From assembly GCA_963741305.1 (NCBI GenBank), contig CAVUHL010000003.1:6200001-6264000 (forward strand): a stretch of 64,000 nucleotides of DNA, in the 5' to 3' direction. The stretch is from DATMER01 sp963741305 (GTDB taxonomy: Bacteria; Acidobacteriota; Thermoanaerobaculia; Multivoradales; UBA5704). Shown piece by piece: positions 35,455-44,825 of the stretch; the stretch's first letter is position 1, and each line of letters begins with the position of its first letter. The translations under genes and the position numbers were made by a program. The notes under the pieces were generated by a model. That model was not told where the DNA came from, ran no database searches, and saw only the letters and a list, made by a program, of their open reading frames with translations.

Positions 35455-38016
35455 ATGTCCCAGCGAGCTTCCCGTTTTTGCGCCTCAATACTGTTCACGG
35501 CCTCAACGCTCTTCGCCTCGGCCGGGTGGGCCCAGCCGGAGGTTCTCCTGCCGCGTGGGCAGACCCACGTGCGCGTCGAAAAAGCTTTGTCGGATCCGTT
35601 CCTGGATGCCCGCGAGGCGGGGGCGCTGCCCCCGGAGGAGGTCTACCGCCCGCTCTCGCCGCGGCTCGCGGCCCTCCTCGGGCCGGACGCGGTCGATTAC
35701 GACGCCTTCGCGGCCGCCTGGGTACCGCCCTCCAAAGTGGCCGAGGTGCTGCGCCTGGCCGGCGAAGAGGGCGCGCGCGTGGTGACCGGCGCGGATGAGG
35801 GCATCCTCTTCCCGCATTGGCGGGTGACGCCGGGCAATCCACTCCGCCGCAGCGCACCCTGGCCGGCGGGCGGCGTAGCCCACCAGCCCATCCCCGGGCT
35901 GTTCATGATCCAGTTCGCCCATCCCGTGGCTCCCTCCTGGCTGGAGGAGCTCGACCACTGCGGGATCGAGGTGCTGTCCCATTTCCCCTCGCGGGCCTTC
36001 CTGGTCCGCTCGGAGGGAGGCCGGGGCGCGATCCATCGCTGCGGCCCCGCGCGCTACCTGTCCTGGCTGGACTCGTTCCTCTCCACGGACCGCGCCGCCC
36101 CGGCCCTGCTCGAGGAGGGGGACGGCGAGTACACGATCCAGTTCCTGCCGGGGACGCCGCTCTCCGAGGGGCTGGCGGAGCTCCCTGCCGGGGTGCTCGT
36201 GCTGGAAAGCGACGAGTCCGCGCTGAACCGGAATGCTTCGGCGCGGGTGGCCGCGGACCGGCAGGACCTGGCACAGATCCTCAGCACCAGCCGCACGGTG
36301 CTCGCGGTCGGCCGCCATGTCCCGGAGCGGCCCGAGCCGAGCGACGAGCGCCAGGGACAGATCCTCGCCGGCAACCACAACGGCACGGCGGTCTCGGGGC
36401 CGGGGTACCGGAGCTGGCTCAACGGACGCGGCCTGCTGGGCGCCGGCAACATGCCCACCGTGGCCATCTTCGATTCGGGCTACGACGACGGCCAGGGCCC
36501 GGCGGGAGCGCATCATCCGGACCTGGAGAACCCGGAAAGGCTCCTGGCCACGAAAATCTTTGCCGGCACCCACATGGCGGACCGCAGCGGCCACGGCACC
36601 CTCGTGGCCGGGATCGTCGCCGGCGACGGCACCGCCGGGATCGGCGGCGGAGCCACCGACAGCCAGGGCTACACCCTCGGACTCGGCATCGCCCCCTCGG
36701 CGCGCCTGGTGGCCATCAAGATCAACGACAACGATCCGGCGACCTGCGGCTTCTCGTTCCCGGGGAACGAACAGACGCGCAGGCAGGAGGCGGCGTGCGC
36801 CAGGGCCTGGGGCGCCTCCCTCGGGAACCAGAGCTGGAACAGCCCGAACATGCTCGGCCAATACACGGGCTTGTCGATGACGATGGACCAGTTGGTCATC
36901 GATGCCAGGCCGGCCGGGCTGACCGATGTTGCGGGGTGCCCCTCCCCTCTGAGCGCCAATGGAGACCAACCCATGGCGCTCGTCTTTTCCGCCGGCAACT
37001 TCGGTTACAGCAATCAGCTCGGCGTGGAGCTCAAGAATTCGATCGGACCACCGGCAACGGGCAAGAACGTGATCACGGTGGGCGCGACCGGCGGCGACCG
37101 TACCACCCTGACCTGCACGGGCCTGCCCTACCAGAACGAGGGCATCGGCCAGGTCGCCCGGTTCAGCTCGCGGGGAAGGGAATTCGGCCCGGGCATCGCA
37201 CCTCTCCACTCCACCCGGATCAAGCCGGACGTCATGGCGCCCGGGGTACACGTCGTCTCGACGGTCCCCTATGAAACCTCGTCCTACCTGTGCCCGTTCG
37301 CCTGCCAGCAGTACTGGCCCGCGTCGCCGCTGACCTACCACACCTATGCGAACGGGACCAGCTTCGCGGCTCCGGCCGTGACCGGCGCCGCCGCCCTGGC
37401 TCACAAGTGGTTCAAGGACCGTTACGTCGACCCGTCCCCCAGCCTGCTCAAGGCCGCGCTCATTGCCACGGCCGAGGACATGGTGGTCGACAACGACCGC
37501 CGTCCGAGCTACAGGTTCGGCTGGGGGCGCGTCAACCTCGACCGGCTGACGAGCACCCGCAAGCGGTTCTATCAGAGCGACGACGCCGGCATCGACCTCA
37601 TGACCGGCGAGCAGTGGTCCTGGACGAAAACCATCGAAACTCCCGCGGACGACGTCCTGATCGTCCTGGCCTGGAGCGATCCGGCCTGCAACGCGACAGG
37701 CACCACCCTGTGCAACACGAACCCCCTGATCAACGATCTGGACCTCGCCGTCGAGGCCGTGAACACGACCTCGTTCTGGCGCGGCAACAACCTCACCGAG
37801 AACAAGACCGGCGCCGAGACGGGATTCTCCCATCGCTTCACCAGCGTGTCGGACCCGGTCCTCCACGACGGGATCAACAACGTCGAGGTGATCTTCATCC
37901 CGCGGAACACCCTGGCGGCCGGCCAGCAGCTGACGCTTCGGATCATCGGGGCCAACGTCCCCCAGGGACCTCAGAAGTGGGCGCTGTATGCGTACAATGT
38001 CAACCTGACGTTCTAG
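35455..38016 (+). CDS. Secreted subtilisin-like serine protease (S8)
   Basis: An 853-residue exported protease. The signal peptide is MSQRASRFCASILFTASTLF. A long propeptide region of about 320 residues precedes the S8 domain: Asp in VAIFDSGYDDGQGP, His in RSGHGTLVAGIVAG and Ser in NGTSFAAPAVTGAAAL. A C-terminal beta-sandwich of P-domain type (WSWTKTIETPADDVLIVLAWS, then NDLDLAVEA) follows. ATG 35455 follows AAGGAG. It is probably an extracellular degradative enzyme. It is transcribed away from the Cys-rich gene at 34808; about 150 bp between them hold both promoters. Confidence 0.92.
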   Translation: MSQRASRFCASILFTASTLFASAGWAQPEVLLPRGQTHVRVEKALSDPFLDAREAGALPPEEVYRPLSPRLAALLGPDAVDYDAFAAAWVPPSKVAEVLRLAGEEGARVVTGADEGILFPHWRVTPGNPLRRSAPWPAGGVAHQPIPGLFMIQFAHPVAPSWLEELDHCGIEVLSHFPSRAFLVRSEGGRGAIHRCGPARYLSWLDSFLSTDRAAPALLEEGDGEYTIQFLPGTPLSEGLAELPAGVLVLESDESALNRNASARVAADRQDLAQILSTSRTVLAVGRHVPERPEPSDERQGQILAGNHNGTAVSGPGYRSWLNGRGLLGAGNMPTVAIFDSGYDDGQGPAGAHHPDLENPERLLATKIFAGTHMADRSGHGTLVAGIVAGDGTAGIGGGATDSQGYTLGLGIAPSARLVAIKINDNDPATCGFSFPGNEQTRRQEAACARAWGASLGNQSWNSPNMLGQYTGLSMTMDQLVIDARPAGLTDVAGCPSPLSANGDQPMALVFSAGNFGYSNQLGVELKNSIGPPATGKNVITVGATGGDRTTLTCTGLPYQNEGIGQVARFSSRGREFGPGIAPLHSTRIKPDVMAPGVHVVSTVPYETSSYLCPFACQQYWPASPLTYHTYANGTSFAAPAVTGAAALAHKWFKDRYVDPSPSLLKAALIATAEDMVVDNDRRPSYRFGWGRVNLDRLTSTRKRFYQSDDAGIDLMTGEQWSWTKTIETPADDVLIVLAWSDPACNATGTTLCNTNPLINDLDLAVEAVNTTSFWRGNNLTENKTGAETGFSHRFTSVSDPVLHDGINNVEVIFIPRNTLAAGQQLTLRIIGANVPQGPQKWALYAYNVNLTF

Positions 38017-38059
38017 CTGCAGGCCAGAGCGAAAGGGGGACGACTTGCCGGAGCTGCCC

Positions 38060-38132
38060 GCTGGTCGACGTCTCCCCTTCGTTCTCCCCATGATCGTGGC
38101 CGGGGCGGTGGGCTACTCCGCGGCCCAGGCGG
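38060..38132 (+). pseudogene. Fragment of the NCS2 permease gene
   Basis: These 73 bases match 40575-40648 (inside the permease gene) with about five differences and one C deletion in a C-run, which breaks the frame. The segment encoded HTLVDVSPFVLPMIVAGAVG in the intact copy. It lies right after the subtilisin gene and before the WD40-TIR gene, so the latter is bracketed by direct repeats. Confidence 0.85.
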
Positions 38133-38152
38133 TGTCTCCCCGTACGGGGATC

Positions 38153-40210
38153 TCAGAAGTCTGACAGCAACTCCACGATCTGCTTTTTGAACTCGCTATC
38201 CTTCCAGGGATAACCGCGCAGCAAAGTTCGTGTTCGTGCCAACTCGTCTTTATCAGCTTCCAATTCATTGATTTCAGCCCGCAGGCGTACGCCTAGGATG
38301 TGGCGTAGCGGCAGCATGGTTACCATTACAAGGCAGAAAACGGCGATCAGACTGCCGCAGCCTACATAGAATTCTTCCGATGCAATCCACGTCAACCCTC
38401 CCAATCCCGCCGCCAGGAAGACGCCCATGTCGGTGAGCTTGTCGCAAAGGCGGTCGTAGTCCTTGATCTTCTCGGCTAAGGTCTTAGGGACCTGGAACTT
38501 AGGGTCATGATCCCTCAATGGGGTGCCACTGGAAGAGTCCGAGGCTCTGTTGGCGTTTTTCGCCAGATGTACCTTCTCGATTTCCTCTACGACCTGAACC
38601 CATACTCCTTCTTGTTCTCCCTCATCCAAATCGATGAGTGGCCGATCGAGTGAATTTACGGTCTGGAATCGGTCGAGCGCCGGGATGCGATTGAGTCGGC
38701 AGGGCTTGAGAATCACAACAAGGACCGTGGCACCGCGGTTATCCGCGGCTGTCAGGAGAGGTGGCAGCTCGTTTTGAGCGATCCAGTCCGAAGCCAAAAA
38801 GTCGGCGCTTGCGAGAAGGATCGCGACATCGGTGACAGACAAAGCCGATTGGATCTCCTCGCGCCATGAGTCGCCGGGGCGGAGCCGGGTGTCTTCCCAG
38901 CATTCGATAGGTGCGCCCTGTCGTTCAAGAGGTTTGAGATGCACCCTTAGCCGGTTGAGCCATTCAATGTCGCGATGGCTGTAGCTGATGAAGATCCGGG
39001 TCGGCGGCGGAGGGACAGAGGCCTCCCGCGGGGTAGGAGGAGAAGCAACCTTCTCCTGATCAGACCGTCCCCAGTGCTGGCGGACGAAGGAGATGACCTG
39101 CCCCAAGGCTCCGAAGAGAGAGCCGAGCACGCCTTTAACCAACCAAGCAACGAATACCACAGCCATGAAACCAGGCAGCCACGTCCAAAGGACACTGCTA
39201 TCGTCTTGCCCTTCGAAGGTGAAGAGAAGCTCCTCGGAATCCGGGTCCCAGACGCGGACGGAATTGTCATCACTGCCGGTCGCCAAGAGATCGCCACCTG
39301 GGCTGAATGCAACTGAATTTACGGCCTCCTCGCTGGCCTCGAACCTTCGCAAGGGCCTTCCCGGCGCCAGCGTCCAGAGCCGCACCTCTTTGTCGGCACC
39401 ACCGGAGGCGAGCCTGGGGAGGGCAGGATGGAACGCCACAGAGTTTACGCTTGCCGAATGGCCCGCGAGCCTTCGCAGGAGTTGCTGGTTCGCTGGGTCC
39501 CAAATAGAGACCGTCTTGTCAGAGCCGGCGGAGGCGAGGGTCCGTCCGTCCGGAGAGAAGGCCAGGGCCAGGATCGATTCATTGTGTTGATCCAACGTTC
39601 CTATAAGACCGCCGGTCTCGGTATTCCATAGCCTTATCGTGTGGTCATCTGCTGCCGAGGCGAGGATCTTGCCGTTTGGGTGAAAAACCAAAGTGCGGAG
39701 CCAATCTGTGTGGCCCTCAAGCCTCCTGGTCTGTTGCAGCGAATCCAAGCGCCAGAGAATCACGGTCTTGTCGGCTCCCCCGCTGGCAAGCAGTTGCCCG
39801 TCGGGACTGATCGCCACCGCACGGACCGAGCTCTTCTCTTTGAGGATGGCGCGCGTCAGCCCCGACCCCAGATCCCATAAGCGCACCGTACAATCGTAGC
39901 TTCCGGAAGCCAGCAGCTTGCCATCCGGGCTAAAGGCGAGGGCCTCTACGCCATTCAGATGACCTCCCAGGATCCTTTCGAGTTGTTGAACGTCCGGCCG
40001 CCAGATTCGGATCAGCCTGTCATCGCCAGCCGAAGCCAACAAACGTCCATCCGGGCTGAAGACCACGGCATTGATGTCATCATGATGTCCAAGTTCCGAG
40101 ATCACCTTCTCCGCACTGAGCTTCAGCGGTTCGGCAAAAATCGAAAACAGGCAACAGAGGACCAGCGCAAGGCCACGCAAGGAAAGTCGACTCAATGATC
40201 CGTTTGACAT
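38153..40210 (-). CDS. Membrane WD40-TIR protein
   Basis: A 685-residue protein of unusual layout. A hydrophobic N-terminus (about 12-27, GLALVLCCLFSIFA) is followed by seven WD40 repeats (about 41-335, each like LAFSPDGKLLASGSYDCTVR LW). A membrane helix at about 345-367 leads to a TIR domain (about 404-545) with RIFISYSHRDIEWLNRL, CWEDTRLRPGDSW and the candidate catalytic Glu481 in DWIAQNELPPLL. The C-terminus has two more hydrophobic segments and a short helical tail. If the first segment is exported, the propeller is outside and the TIR domain inside. The gene is less GC-rich than its neighbours and lies between a duplicated permease fragment and the permease. A defence or signalling NADase is likely. 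Confidence 0.85.
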   Translation of the reverse strand: MSNGSLSRLSLRGLALVLCCLFSIFAEPLKLSAEKVISELGHHDDINAVVFSPDGRLLASAGDDRLIRIWRPDVQQLERILGGHLNGVEALAFSPDGKLLASGSYDCTVRLWDLGSGLTRAILKEKSSVRAVAISPDGQLLASGGADKTVILWRLDSLQQTRRLEGHTDWLRTLVFHPNGKILASAADDHTIRLWNTETGGLIGTLDQHNESILALAFSPDGRTLASAGSDKTVSIWDPANQQLLRRLAGHSASVNSVAFHPALPRLASGGADKEVRLWTLAPGRPLRRFEASEEAVNSVAFSPGGDLLATGSDDNSVRVWDPDSEELLFTFEGQDDSSVLWTWLPGFMAVVFVAWLVKGVLGSLFGALGQVISFVRQHWGRSDQEKVASPPTPREASVPPPPTRIFISYSHRDIEWLNRLRVHLKPLERQGAPIECWEDTRLRPGDSWREEIQSALSVTDVAILLASADFLASDWIAQNELPPLLTAADNRGATVLVVILKPCRLNRIPALDRFQTVNSLDRPLIDLDEGEQEGVWVQVVEEIEKVHLAKNANRASDSSSGTPLRDHDPKFQVPKTLAEKIKDYDRLCDKLTDMGVFLAAGLGGLTWIASEEFYVGCGSLIAVFCLVMVTMLPLRHILGVRLRAEINELEADKDELARTRTLLRGYPWKDSEFKKQIVELLSDF

Positions 40211-40404
40211 GATCAGAACAGGGCAAAAACGAAGGCGCGTTGAGCGCCAATCTCAACCCTGGAAAAACGTGTTACGGACTACGGCGTTAGGGCGATCATA
40301 GCAGGTCCGAGGCGCGCGGGCTTCTAGAGAACCGCCTGAGAAGTCGAGGCTCGATCGGCCGCCTTCCGTAGGCTGGCCGCAGGCGGTGCTAGACTGGATC
40401 CATC

Positions 40405-41820
40405 TTGGACGAAATAGGGTTCCGTCCTGCATCAGCCGGCCCACCCCGCCTTGCCGCCCCGGACCGGGGAGAGGAGCGCGTCTGGGAGGAGGAGATCGAA
40501 GTCCTCACTCCCCACTACGGAATCGACGACGTGCCCCCTCTTGCCGAGACGCTGCTCTATGCCTGGCAGCACACGCTGGTCGACGTCTCCCCCTTCGTCC
40601 TCCCCATGATCGTGGCCGGGGCGGTGGGTTACTCCGAAGCCCAGGCGGCCTACATGATCTCCGCCTGCCTGGTGCTCATGGGGATCGCGACGTTCGTCAA
40701 CGTCACCTGGGGGAACCGGCTGCCTTCGGTGCTCGGGCCTTCGGCGACCGACACCGGCGCCATGGCCTCGGCCGGGGCGATCTTCGGGGCTCCCGCCATG
40801 TGGATGGCCGGGTTCGTCGGTGGGCTGCTCGAGACCGCGGTGGGGATGAGCGGCGTCCTCGGGTACCTGCGGCGGTTCCTGCCGCCCTACGTCTGCGGGA
40901 TCGTCGTGCTGACGATCGGCATCTCCCTCGCCCGGGTGGCGGGCGGATGGCTGTTCGCGGATCCCCGGCCGGAAATGCTCGGGCTCGCGGCGGCGGCCGT
41001 CGCTTCGATCCTGCTGCTCATGGTGATCGGCCACCGGTTCCGGCTGGGCTTGCTCGCCCGCGGGTCGATCCTGTTCAGCCTGCTGATCTGGGGCGTGGGG
41101 GTGGCCGGAGCCATGGGGCTGGCCGACTTCGAAGCGCTCTCGCGGGCTCCCTGGTTCGGGCTGCCCCGCCTGTTCGTCTTCGGCGGCCCGGGACTGGGAT
41201 GGACGCTCGTGGGCGGGGCGGTGTTCGGGGTGGTGATCGGATACACCGCCTCGGCCGCCGAGGCGATCGGCGACTACGCGGGGACCTGCGCGGTCTCCGG
41301 GGTCACCTACCGGATGCGGCACATCCACCGCGGCATCACGCTCGAGGGGATCGCGTCGGCGGTCGGCCCTCTCATCGGCGCGCTGCCGCTCACCACCTAC
41401 AGCCAGAACACGGGCGTCATCGCCACGACCCGGGTCGCGAGCCGGCGGGTGATCCAGGTCGCGGCCCTGATCCTGCTGCTCTACGGCCTCTCTCCCAAGA
41501 CGGGCACGCTCCTGGTGCTCATTCCGCGTCCGGTCGTGGGGGCGGTCTTCCTGGTGATCTGCGGCATGATCGCGACCGCCGGCCTGCGCCTCCTCGCCTG
41601 CGGGCCGAAGGACGAGGCCTACCTGGTCACCACCGCGGTCTCCTTGATCGCCGCCCTCACCCTGCCGCTCGCCGCGGGAGGCCAGAAGGAGTGGCTCGAA
41701 ACCCTTACTCCCACGGCCCGGCTCTTCCTGAGCAACGGCGTGGTGATCGCGATCACGCTCGGGATCACCCTCAACGCGGCTCTGCGGGCGGCGCTGCCGC
41801 TCACCGAAACCCCCCAATAA
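40405..41820 (+). CDS. Nucleobase transporter, NCS2 (uracil/xanthine) family
   Basis: Integral-membrane carrier of 471 residues with about 12 to 14 hydrophobic segments. Family motifs include LAETLLYAWQHTLVDV, TWGNRLPSVLGPSAT, the substrate-site IGDYAGTCAVSG region, PLTTYSQNTGVIATTRVASR and SPKTGTLLVLIPRPVVGAVF. It would take up a purine or pyrimidine with protons. TTG 40405 is the first in-frame start; its ribosome site is poor. No adjoining purine gene indicates the substrate. Part of the gene is duplicated at 38060. A strong terminator follows. Confidence 0.87.
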   Translation: MDEIGFRPASAGPPRLAAPDRGEERVWEEEIEVLTPHYGIDDVPPLAETLLYAWQHTLVDVSPFVLPMIVAGAVGYSEAQAAYMISACLVLMGIATFVNVTWGNRLPSVLGPSATDTGAMASAGAIFGAPAMWMAGFVGGLLETAVGMSGVLGYLRRFLPPYVCGIVVLTIGISLARVAGGWLFADPRPEMLGLAAAAVASILLLMVIGHRFRLGLLARGSILFSLLIWGVGVAGAMGLADFEALSRAPWFGLPRLFVFGGPGLGWTLVGGAVFGVVIGYTASAAEAIGDYAGTCAVSGVTYRMRHIHRGITLEGIASAVGPLIGALPLTTYSQNTGVIATTRVASRRVIQVAALILLLYGLSPKTGTLLVLIPRPVVGAVFLVICGMIATAGLRLLACGPKDEAYLVTTAVSLIAALTLPLAAGGQKEWLETLTPTARLFLSNGVVIAITLGITLNAALRAALPLTETPQ

Positions 41821-41836
41821 CGAAGTCAGAAGAGAG

Positions 41837-41880
41837 GCCGCCGTGGCCCTCCCTCTATGGGAGAGGCCACGGCGGCTTTT
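41837..41880. terminator. Bidirectional terminator between permease and TIR gene
   Basis: GCCGCCGTGGCC and GGCCACGGCGGC form a 12-bp perfect stem around a loop beginning CTCCCTC, followed by TTTT on the plus strand. The TIR gene ends 10 bp later on the minus strand. Confidence 0.9.
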
Positions 41881-41889
41881 CTAGAATCC

Positions 41890-43509
41890 TCAGAAAGGCA
41901 GCAACTCGCCGGTCGAGCGGCAGGTATTGGTGAGGTCGACCACCGGGATGTAGATCGGCGGCCAGCCGCCGTCACCCCGGAAGTCCTCGGCGAGGTTGCA
42001 GGCCTCGTCGATCGAGAAGACCTCCAGGAAGGTGCACTTGAAGTCGTGGTCGACCTTGGGGTCGACGAAGATGGAGCGGCCGTCCGCGATGAAGCCGTAG
42101 AGCACCCGGCCGAAGTCGAGCTTCTCGAGGGGGATCTCCACCAGGTAGCCCATGTTGTTGACGCGCGCCGAGCGGACCTGGATTACGCGGGACTGGAACG
42201 GCGGGAGCGTGCCGGGGTGTACCCAGCGCTCTTCCTCGCGGTCCCAGGTGAGGTCGATCAGGCCGTCGTAGTTGACGGTCTCGATCCGCGCCAGCTCCAT
42301 GGGCCGCTGCCCGTTGAAGGCATCGGCCTCCGCGGTGTTGCCGGGGCCGTCGAGCCAGAGGTGTAGATCGTCGGCGGCGAGCCGGGCCATATCGCGAAGG
42401 GCCGTCCCGATGAAGTCGGCGAAGCCGTGGGCGTTGAAGGCCCGGTCCAGGGTGCCGTCGGGCAGCCGAAGAGGTCTGTCAACGAAGATCGGCTCCTGCT
42501 TCAGGCACTTGAGCAACAGCGCAAGCGTGGATTCCCCCGTCCTGCCGCCGCCGCCGCCGAAGACCAGGACGTGCCGAGGCTTGCCGGAGATGCCGCTGTC
42601 GAGCTCTACCTTGAACTTCCGCAGTTCATCCCCGGAGACGAAGAACTCAGCCTCCCCGTCGACGCCCGCGGGCCACCCGAGGTGTAGATCATGTAGGTCA
42701 CCGTCGGCGCGCCGGTCGCGCAGTACGTCGATCGGCCGCTCGGCCACGAGGTCCGGCCAGGCGATGCCGTAGTAGGGGAAGACATCGAATCCCTTCACGT
42801 CCCGCGGCCGGCCGAAGCGCCGCTTCCCGTCCAGGAGCCCGGTCACAGAGACGCTCTGATCCACCAGGGCGTTTGGCGCGCCGGGGTTCGGCTGATCGGG
42901 GTCCGGATCCTCCGGCGGAGTCACGCCGAGGGATTCCAAGACCTCCCAGGCAAAGTCAGAGAGGTACGCCTGGAGCAGGTTTGGAGGGATTTCGGCAAGA
43001 GCCATCTTGTTGAAGGTCTGGATCTGCAGGCTCTGCAGCGACGGGAAAAGCATCCAATGGCACCGCTCCACGAGAAGCGGGATGATCTCGAGCTCTCCCC
43101 TCTCCTGACGCTCCAGGAGAGGGGTAAGCTCATCATTCAGACAATAACTGGAGGCAAGAAAATGGGAGTCAATCAGGAGAATTGCAACCTTGGCCCGCTG
43201 AATATGGGCCTGAATCCGAGGATGCCACCGGTCTCCCCCTTTGAGGCTCTGGTCGGAGAAGACTTCGATCAGCCCATGTGCTTTGGAAGGCTTGAACGGC
43301 AGCAGGACCTGTTGAAGCCATCGTTCGTCGGAGTCGTGACTGTAGCCGACGAAGATCAGGTCAGGCGAGATCGGGCCACCGTCTCCGCCGGGCTTTCTTT
43401 TCGCGCTTGGCGGGGCCGATGCAGAAGGCCTGAGTCTGGCCGTCGTCGAGAGCGCCCGAGCCTCTGCGACATTTGAGTCAGACTGTGGATACTTTTCCCC
43501 GTCCGCCAT
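41890..43509 (-). CDS. TIR-domain protein with unrecognised C-terminal domain
   Basis: A 539-residue cytosolic protein. After a 48-residue low-complexity start, a TIR/SEFIR-like domain (about 50-195) has PDLIFVGYSHDSDERW, the loop VFSDQSLKGGDRW, and the candidate catalytic Glu127 in SYCLNDELTPLL. From about 230 to the end the sequence (VFPYYGIAWPDLVAERPIDV, LRLPDGTLDRAFNAHGFADF, VDPKVDHDFKCTFLEVFS) matches no family I know. A segment HVLVFGGGGGRTGESTLALL at about 315 is Gly-rich and could be nucleotide-binding. No partner gene overlaps it. A single-gene anti-phage sensor-effector is plausible. Confidence 0.75.
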   Translation of the reverse strand: MADGEKYPQSDSNVAEARALSTTARLRPSASAPPSAKRKPGGDGGPISPDLIFVGYSHDSDERWLQQVLLPFKPSKAHGLIEVFSDQSLKGGDRWHPRIQAHIQRAKVAILLIDSHFLASSYCLNDELTPLLERQERGELEIIPLLVERCHWMLFPSLQSLQIQTFNKMALAEIPPNLLQAYLSDFAWEVLESLGVTPPEDPDPDQPNPGAPNALVDQSVSVTGLLDGKRRFGRPRDVKGFDVFPYYGIAWPDLVAERPIDVLRDRRADGDLHDLHLGWPAGVDGEAEFFVSGDELRKFKVELDSGISGKPRHVLVFGGGGGRTGESTLALLLKCLKQEPIFVDRPLRLPDGTLDRAFNAHGFADFIGTALRDMARLAADDLHLWLDGPGNTAEADAFNGQRPMELARIETVNYDGLIDLTWDREEERWVHPGTLPPFQSRVIQVRSARVNNMGYLVEIPLEKLDFGRVLYGFIADGRSIFVDPKVDHDFKCTFLEVFSIDEACNLAEDFRGDGGWPPIYIPVVDLTNTCRSTGELLPF

Positions 43510-43591
43510 GGGACTACCTCCACCCTATAGCTTCGCATCTTTCCGTGCAGTTAACAAGTACACAGTTCTCAATGGGCGGAAGACGGGCCGC

Positions 43592-43630
43592 ACCTTGAAA
43601 AACGCAAGGCCGGTGTTAGGATTTCAAGGT
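43592..43630 (+). promoter_or_regulatory. Promoter and inverted repeat before the DUF4143 gene
   Basis: ACCTTGAAA (43592-43600) and TTTCAAGGT (43622-43630) are perfect inverted repeats ending one base before the ATG at 43632. TTGAAA within the first and TAGGAT at 43617-43622 make a -35/-10 pair spaced 16 bp. The layout suggests a repressor site over the promoter or a start-codon hairpin. The rest of 43510-43591 shows nothing. Confidence 0.5.
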
Positions 43631-43631
43631 A

Positions 43632-44801
43632 ATGACGGATCTGATCGAGCGGAGCCGGCACTATAAAGAGCTGCAGGGGCTCCTCCAGCGGCATCCCATG
43701 GTCGGCATCCTGGGCGCCCGGCAGGTGGGCAAGACGACGCTGGCGCGGCAGCTGGCGGCAGACTACGACGGCCCGGTCTCCTACTTCGACCTTGAAGACC
43801 CTACCGACCTCGCGCGGTTGGCCGAGCCGATGCTGACCTTGCGGGGGCTTTCCGGGCTGATCGTCGTCGACGAGGTGCAGCGCCGCCCCGACCTGTTCCC
43901 CGTGCTGAGGGTCCTTGCGGACCGGGAAAAGAAAGACGCCCGGTTCCTGATCCTGGGGAGCGCTTCGCCGGAGCTTCTCCAGCAGAGCTCCGAGTCATTG
44001 GCGGGCCGCATCTACTACCACGAGCTGGGCGGGCTCGCTCTCGAGGAGGTCGGAATGGAGGCCCGCGAGCGGCTCTGGCTGCGCGGCGGCTTCCCTCGCT
44101 CCTTCGTGGCGGAGACCGACAGCACCAGCGCGGAATGGCGGCGAGGCTTCGTCCGGACCCTGCTCGAACGGGACCTCCCCGGCCTCGGAATCCAGGTCCC
44201 CCCGGAGACGCTCCGCCGCTTCTGGACGATGATCGCCCACTACCACGGCCAGGTCTGGAACGGCGCGGAGCTTTCCCGCGCCTTCGGGATGTCTGCCATG
44301 ACGGTCCGGCGCTACCTGGACCTGCTCACTTCGGCCCTGGTGCTACGGCAGCTCCCGCCCTGGTTCGAGAACCTGGGCAAGCGCCAGGTCAAGTCGCCCA
44401 AGGTCTATGTAACGGACAGCGGGATGCTGCACACGCTCCTGGGCCTGGGGACGAGGGAAGATCTCGAAGGGCATCCGAAGGTCGGCGCCTCCTGGGAAGG
44501 GTTCGTCCTGCGCGAGGTGGCGGAGAGGCTCGGAGCGCGTCCCGAGGAGATGTTCTTCTGGGCAACCCACGCGGGGGCGGAGCTCGACCTCCTCGTGATC
44601 CGCGGGCGGAGGCGCTTCGGCTTCGAGCTCAAGCGCTCGTCCGCGCCGCGCGTGACACCCTCGATCCGCTCTGCCCTCGACGATCTCCACCTCGATCGCG
44701 TGGACGTAATCTACCCGGGCGAGCACACGTTCCCTCTCGCCGAGCGCATCCGGGCGGTGGCGATGCCGCGGTTGTATGAGGACCTCCAGCCGCTGGGGTG
44801 A
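43632..44801 (+). CDS. AAA ATPase with DUF4143 domain
   Basis: A 389-residue ATPase of the AAA_14/DUF4143 group. Walker A is GARQVGKTTL and Walker B is LIVVDEVQRR (followed by PDLFPVL). The middle has the winged-helix segment AFGMSAMTVRRYLDLLTSAL, and the C-terminal DUF4143 domain resembles a PD-(D/E)XK nuclease: GAELDLLV followed by FGFELKRS. Such proteins are common, often near toxin-antitoxin and defence genes, and their role is unclear. It converges with the MNT-HEPN pair. Start ATG 43632 lies just after an inverted repeat. Confidence 0.88.
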   Translation: MTDLIERSRHYKELQGLLQRHPMVGILGARQVGKTTLARQLAADYDGPVSYFDLEDPTDLARLAEPMLTLRGLSGLIVVDEVQRRPDLFPVLRVLADREKKDARFLILGSASPELLQQSSESLAGRIYYHELGGLALEEVGMEARERLWLRGGFPRSFVAETDSTSAEWRRGFVRTLLERDLPGLGIQVPPETLRRFWTMIAHYHGQVWNGAELSRAFGMSAMTVRRYLDLLTSALVLRQLPPWFENLGKRQVKSPKVYVTDSGMLHTLLGLGTREDLEGHPKVGASWEGFVLREVAERLGARPEEMFFWATHAGAELDLLVIRGRRRFGFELKRSSAPRVTPSIRSALDDLHLDRVDVIYPGEHTFPLAERIRAVAMPRLYEDLQPLG

Positions 44802-44825
44802 ATAGCGGTTTGAGTGCCAGATTCC

